Shown here: in pieces, positions 4,803-6,692 of the stretch | Numbering within the stretch: the stretch's first letter is position 1 | Layout: each line of letters begins with the position of its first letter | NCBI GenBank assembly: GCA_002787455.1 | Contig: PCWU01000019.1 | Coordinates: 1 to 6,692 of the forward strand | Reading direction: 5' to 3' | DNA: 6,692 nt | Source of the DNA: Gallionellaceae bacterium CG11_big_fil_rev_8_21_14_0_20_60_62 | GTDB taxonomy: Bacteria; Pseudomonadota; Gammaproteobacteria; Burkholderiales; Gallionellaceae | The notes under the pieces: generated by a model | What the model saw: the letters and a program-made list of their open reading frames with translations, nothing else | Told to the model about the DNA's origin: nothing | Databases searched by the model: none | Position numbers and translations under genes: made by a program

Positions 4803-6692
4803 TCAGTGCGCTTCGTCCCAGTTTAAACCCTCGCCCAGCCCCACTTCCAGCGGCACTTTCAATTCGGCAACACCGCACATCAGTTCACGCAGTTTCTGTT
4901 TCACTTGTGCCAGCTCTGATTGCGGTACTTCCAGCACCAGTTCGTCGTGCACCTGCATGATGAGTTTGCTCTGTAGCCGTTCGCTTTCCAGCCATGCCTG
5001 CACCGCGATCATCGCCAGCTTGATCAGGTCGGCGGAGGTGCCCTGCATCGGCGCATTGATGGCGGCGCGCTCGGCGGCCTGTCTTCTCATGCCGTTAGCG
5101 CCGTTGATCTCCGGCAACCACAGCCTGCGCCCGAACCAGGTTTCGACAAAGCCCTGCGCCTTGGCCTGTTCGCGTGTGCTGTCCATGTAGCGTTTCACGC
5201 CGGGGTAACGCGCGAAATAGAGGTCGATGTACTGTTGCGCCGCCGCGCGCTCGATGTCGAGCTGGCCGGCCAAACCGAAGGCGGACATGCCGTAGATGAG
5301 GCCGAAGTTGATGACCTTGGCGTAGCGGCGCTGTTCGCTGCTCACCGCATCGGGTGCGACGCCAAACACTTCGGCGGCGGTGGCACGGTGGATGTCATCG
5401 CCGCGCGCGAACGCCTGCAACAACCCTTCGTCACCGGACAAGTGAGCCATGATGCGCAGCTCGATCTGCGAGTAGTCGGCGGAGACGATGCGCGAACCTT
5501 CGGGTGCGATGAAGGCTTCGCGGATGCGCCGCCCCTCCGGCGTGCGCACCGGGATGTTTTGCAGATTGGGGTCGCTCGACGCCAAACGTCCCGTCACGGC
5601 CACGGCCTGCGAATAACTGGTGTGCACGCGGCCGGTGTGGCGATTCACCATCTGCGGCAACTTGTCGGTATAGGTGGATTTGAGCTTCGCCATGCCGCGG
5701 TGTTCGAGCAACAACTTGGGCAGCGGGTAATCGAGCGCGAGTTCCTGCAGCACCTCTTCGTCGGTGGAACGCGCGCCGGCCGCGGTCTTCTTCTTCGACG
5801 GGATGCCTAGCTTGTCGAACAGGATTTCCTGTAGTTGTTTGGGCGAGGCGAGGTTGAACGGTTGTCCGGCCAGCCCGAACGCTTGCGCTTCGATGGCCAT
5901 GATCTTCTCGCCCAGCTCGTGGCTTTGCCTCGCCAGTTTGGTGCTGTCAATCAGCACGCCGTTGCGTTCCATTTTGAACAGCACTTCACGCACCGGTAAT
6001 TCGATCTTGCGATAGACCTCGTCCAGACGACCCTGCAACTGCGGCACCAGGGTTTGATGCAGTTGCAACGTGATGTCAGCGTCCTCCGCCGCGTAGCGCG
6101 TGGCGGTGTCGAGATCGACCTGGTCGAAGCCGATCTGCTTGGCGCCCTTGCCCGCCACGTCGGTGTAACTGATGGTGCTCAGACCGAGATGGCGCAAGGC
6201 CAGATTGCCCAGATCGTGCGGTTTGTGCGATTCGATCACGTAGGATTGCAGCAAGGTGTCTTCGGCAATACCGCGCAGCGCGATGCCGTGGTTGGCGAAA
6301 ATGTGCTGGTCATATTTCAGGTTCTGCCCCAGTTTTTTATGGTCAGCACTTTCCAGCCAGAGTTTGAGTTTTTGCAGCGCCTGTTCGCGCCCGAGCTGGT
6401 CCGGCGCGCCCGGGTAATGGTGCGCCAAAGGCAAATAGGCGGCCTCGTGCGGGATGAAAGAGAACGAGAGGCCGACCAGTTGCGCCGTCATCGGATCGAG
6501 TCCGGTGGTTTCGGTGTCGAGACTCGCCAGCGGCGCGGCCATCAGTTTTTCCAGCCAGGCGTCGAGTTGGGCGGCGGTGAGGATGCACGTGTAATTGGAC
6601 GTGTCGTTGCTTGTCGTCACCGCCGCAGCGGCAGGCGCGGCTTCGAAACGACGCGGCGCGGCGTTGCGCGTTTGCTTTTCCGGCACATCGCC
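4803..6692 (-). CDS. polA: DNA polymerase I (partial, N-terminal 5' nuclease domain beyond right edge)
   Basis: The final 629 residues of a protein usually about 900-930 long are visible, and the frame is open to the right edge. This polymerase fills gaps in excision repair and removes Okazaki primers. Numbering from the codon at 6692-6690, an Ala/Thr-rich linker (about 3-32) leads to the 3'-5' exonuclease domain with Exo I Asp59/Glu61 (LDTETTG), Exo II Asn124/Asp128 (GQNLKYD) and Exo III Tyr200/Asp204 (YAAED), so proofreading is intact. In the polymerase domain are TGRLASSDPNLQNIP (367-381), motif A with Asp406 (SADYSQIELR), motif B with Arg455, Lys459, Phe463 and Tyr467 (KVINFGLIYG), and motif C His582-Asp583 (QVHDELVLE). 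Phe463 is the residue that in this family favours dNTPs over ddNTPs. The C-terminus NWDEAH closely resembles the enterobacterial end. The GTG at 6686 lies in the linker and is not a true start. The gene is convergent with the hemerythrins. Confidence 0.98.
   Translation of the reverse strand, partial: GDVPEKQTRNAAPRRFEAAPAAAAVTTSNDTSNYTCILTAAQLDAWLEKLMAAPLASLDTETTGLDPMTAQLVGLSFSFIPHEAAYLPLAHHYPGAPDQLGREQALQKLKLWLESADHKKLGQNLKYDQHIFANHGIALRGIAEDTLLQSYVIESHKPHDLGNLALRHLGLSTISYTDVAGKGAKQIGFDQVDLDTATRYAAEDADITLQLHQTLVPQLQGRLDEVYRKIELPVREVLFKMERNGVLIDSTKLARQSHELGEKIMAIEAQAFGLAGQPFNLASPKQLQEILFDKLGIPSKKKTAAGARSTDEEVLQELALDYPLPKLLLEHRGMAKLKSTYTDKLPQMVNRHTGRVHTSYSQAVAVTGRLASSDPNLQNIPVRTPEGRRIREAFIAPEGSRIVSADYSQIELRIMAHLSGDEGLLQAFARGDDIHRATAAEVFGVAPDAVSSEQRRYAKVINFGLIYGMSAFGLAGQLDIERAAAQQYIDLYFARYPGVKRYMDSTREQAKAQGFVETWFGRRLWLPEINGANGMRRQAAERAAINAPMQGTSADLIKLAMIAVQAWLESERLQSKLIMQVHDELVLEVPQSELAQVKQKLRELMCGVAELKVPLEVGLGEGLNWDEAH

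Noticed and set aside
5235..5810. Plus-strand reading frame of 191 codons antisense to polA
   Set aside because: It is opposite the conserved polymerase domain, and the sequence looks like a codon-bias artefact.
6684..6686. GTG as the start codon of a short DNA polymerase lacking the 5' nuclease domain
   Set aside because: The frame is open to the window edge, and the GTG falls in the low-complexity linker expected between the nuclease and exonuclease domains. A full-length polA is the simpler reading.

Overview
The window looks like a chromosomal segment from a Gram-negative proteobacterium of moderately high GC. A betaproteobacterium is my best guess, for three reasons: the NodI/NodJ-like ABC pair of the kind known in Betaproteobacteria, the Escherichia-like C-terminus of DNA polymerase I, and single-domain bacteriohemerythrins of the type common in microaerophilic and sediment proteobacteria. 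That placement is inference; no rRNA or taxon-specific marker is present. I see no insertion sequence, phage gene, CRISPR array, tRNA or rRNA.

Layout, left to right. Bases 1-651 (minus) are the first 217 residues of an ABC-2 membrane permease that runs off the left edge. It overlaps by 4 bases the complete ATPase at 648-1562 (minus); together they make a NodIJ/DrrAB-type exporter. Upstream of the ATPase, 1579-1651 is a near-perfect inverted repeat built from 9-base units, the only clear repeat in the window. Next come three tightly joined minus-strand genes, transcribed from right to left: a VanZ-family membrane protein (2600-3670), a thioredoxin-like [2Fe-2S] ferredoxin (2289-2603) and a small alpha/beta hydrolase (1669-2289). 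Their start and stop codons overlap (ATGA, then TGATG), so they are very probably one translationally coupled operon. The ABC genes may be read from the same transcript through the repeat, or from their own promoter.

A divergent intergenic region of about 130 bases (3671-3800) separates this operon from two plus-strand bacteriohemerythrin genes in tandem (3801-4265 and 4303-4770). Both keep all seven di-iron ligands at identical residue numbers, and both end in a similar Trp/Phe-Phe basic tail. A short GC hairpin lies in the 32-base gap before the convergent polA gene (4803-6692, minus). The polA gene is cut by the right edge in the linker after its 5' nuclease domain; its proofreading and polymerase domains are complete and intact.

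Functionally, the hemerythrins bind O2 (or possibly NO) through a di-iron centre, and the neighbouring ferredoxin carries a [2Fe-2S] cluster. A shared redox or oxygen theme is possible but not shown by the sequence. The exporter and polA appear to be ordinary neighbours. I did not find a clearly new system. The points most worth a second look are the coupled VanZ-ferredoxin-hydrolase trio, the hemerythrin pair with its shared tail motif, and the 9-mer inverted repeat.
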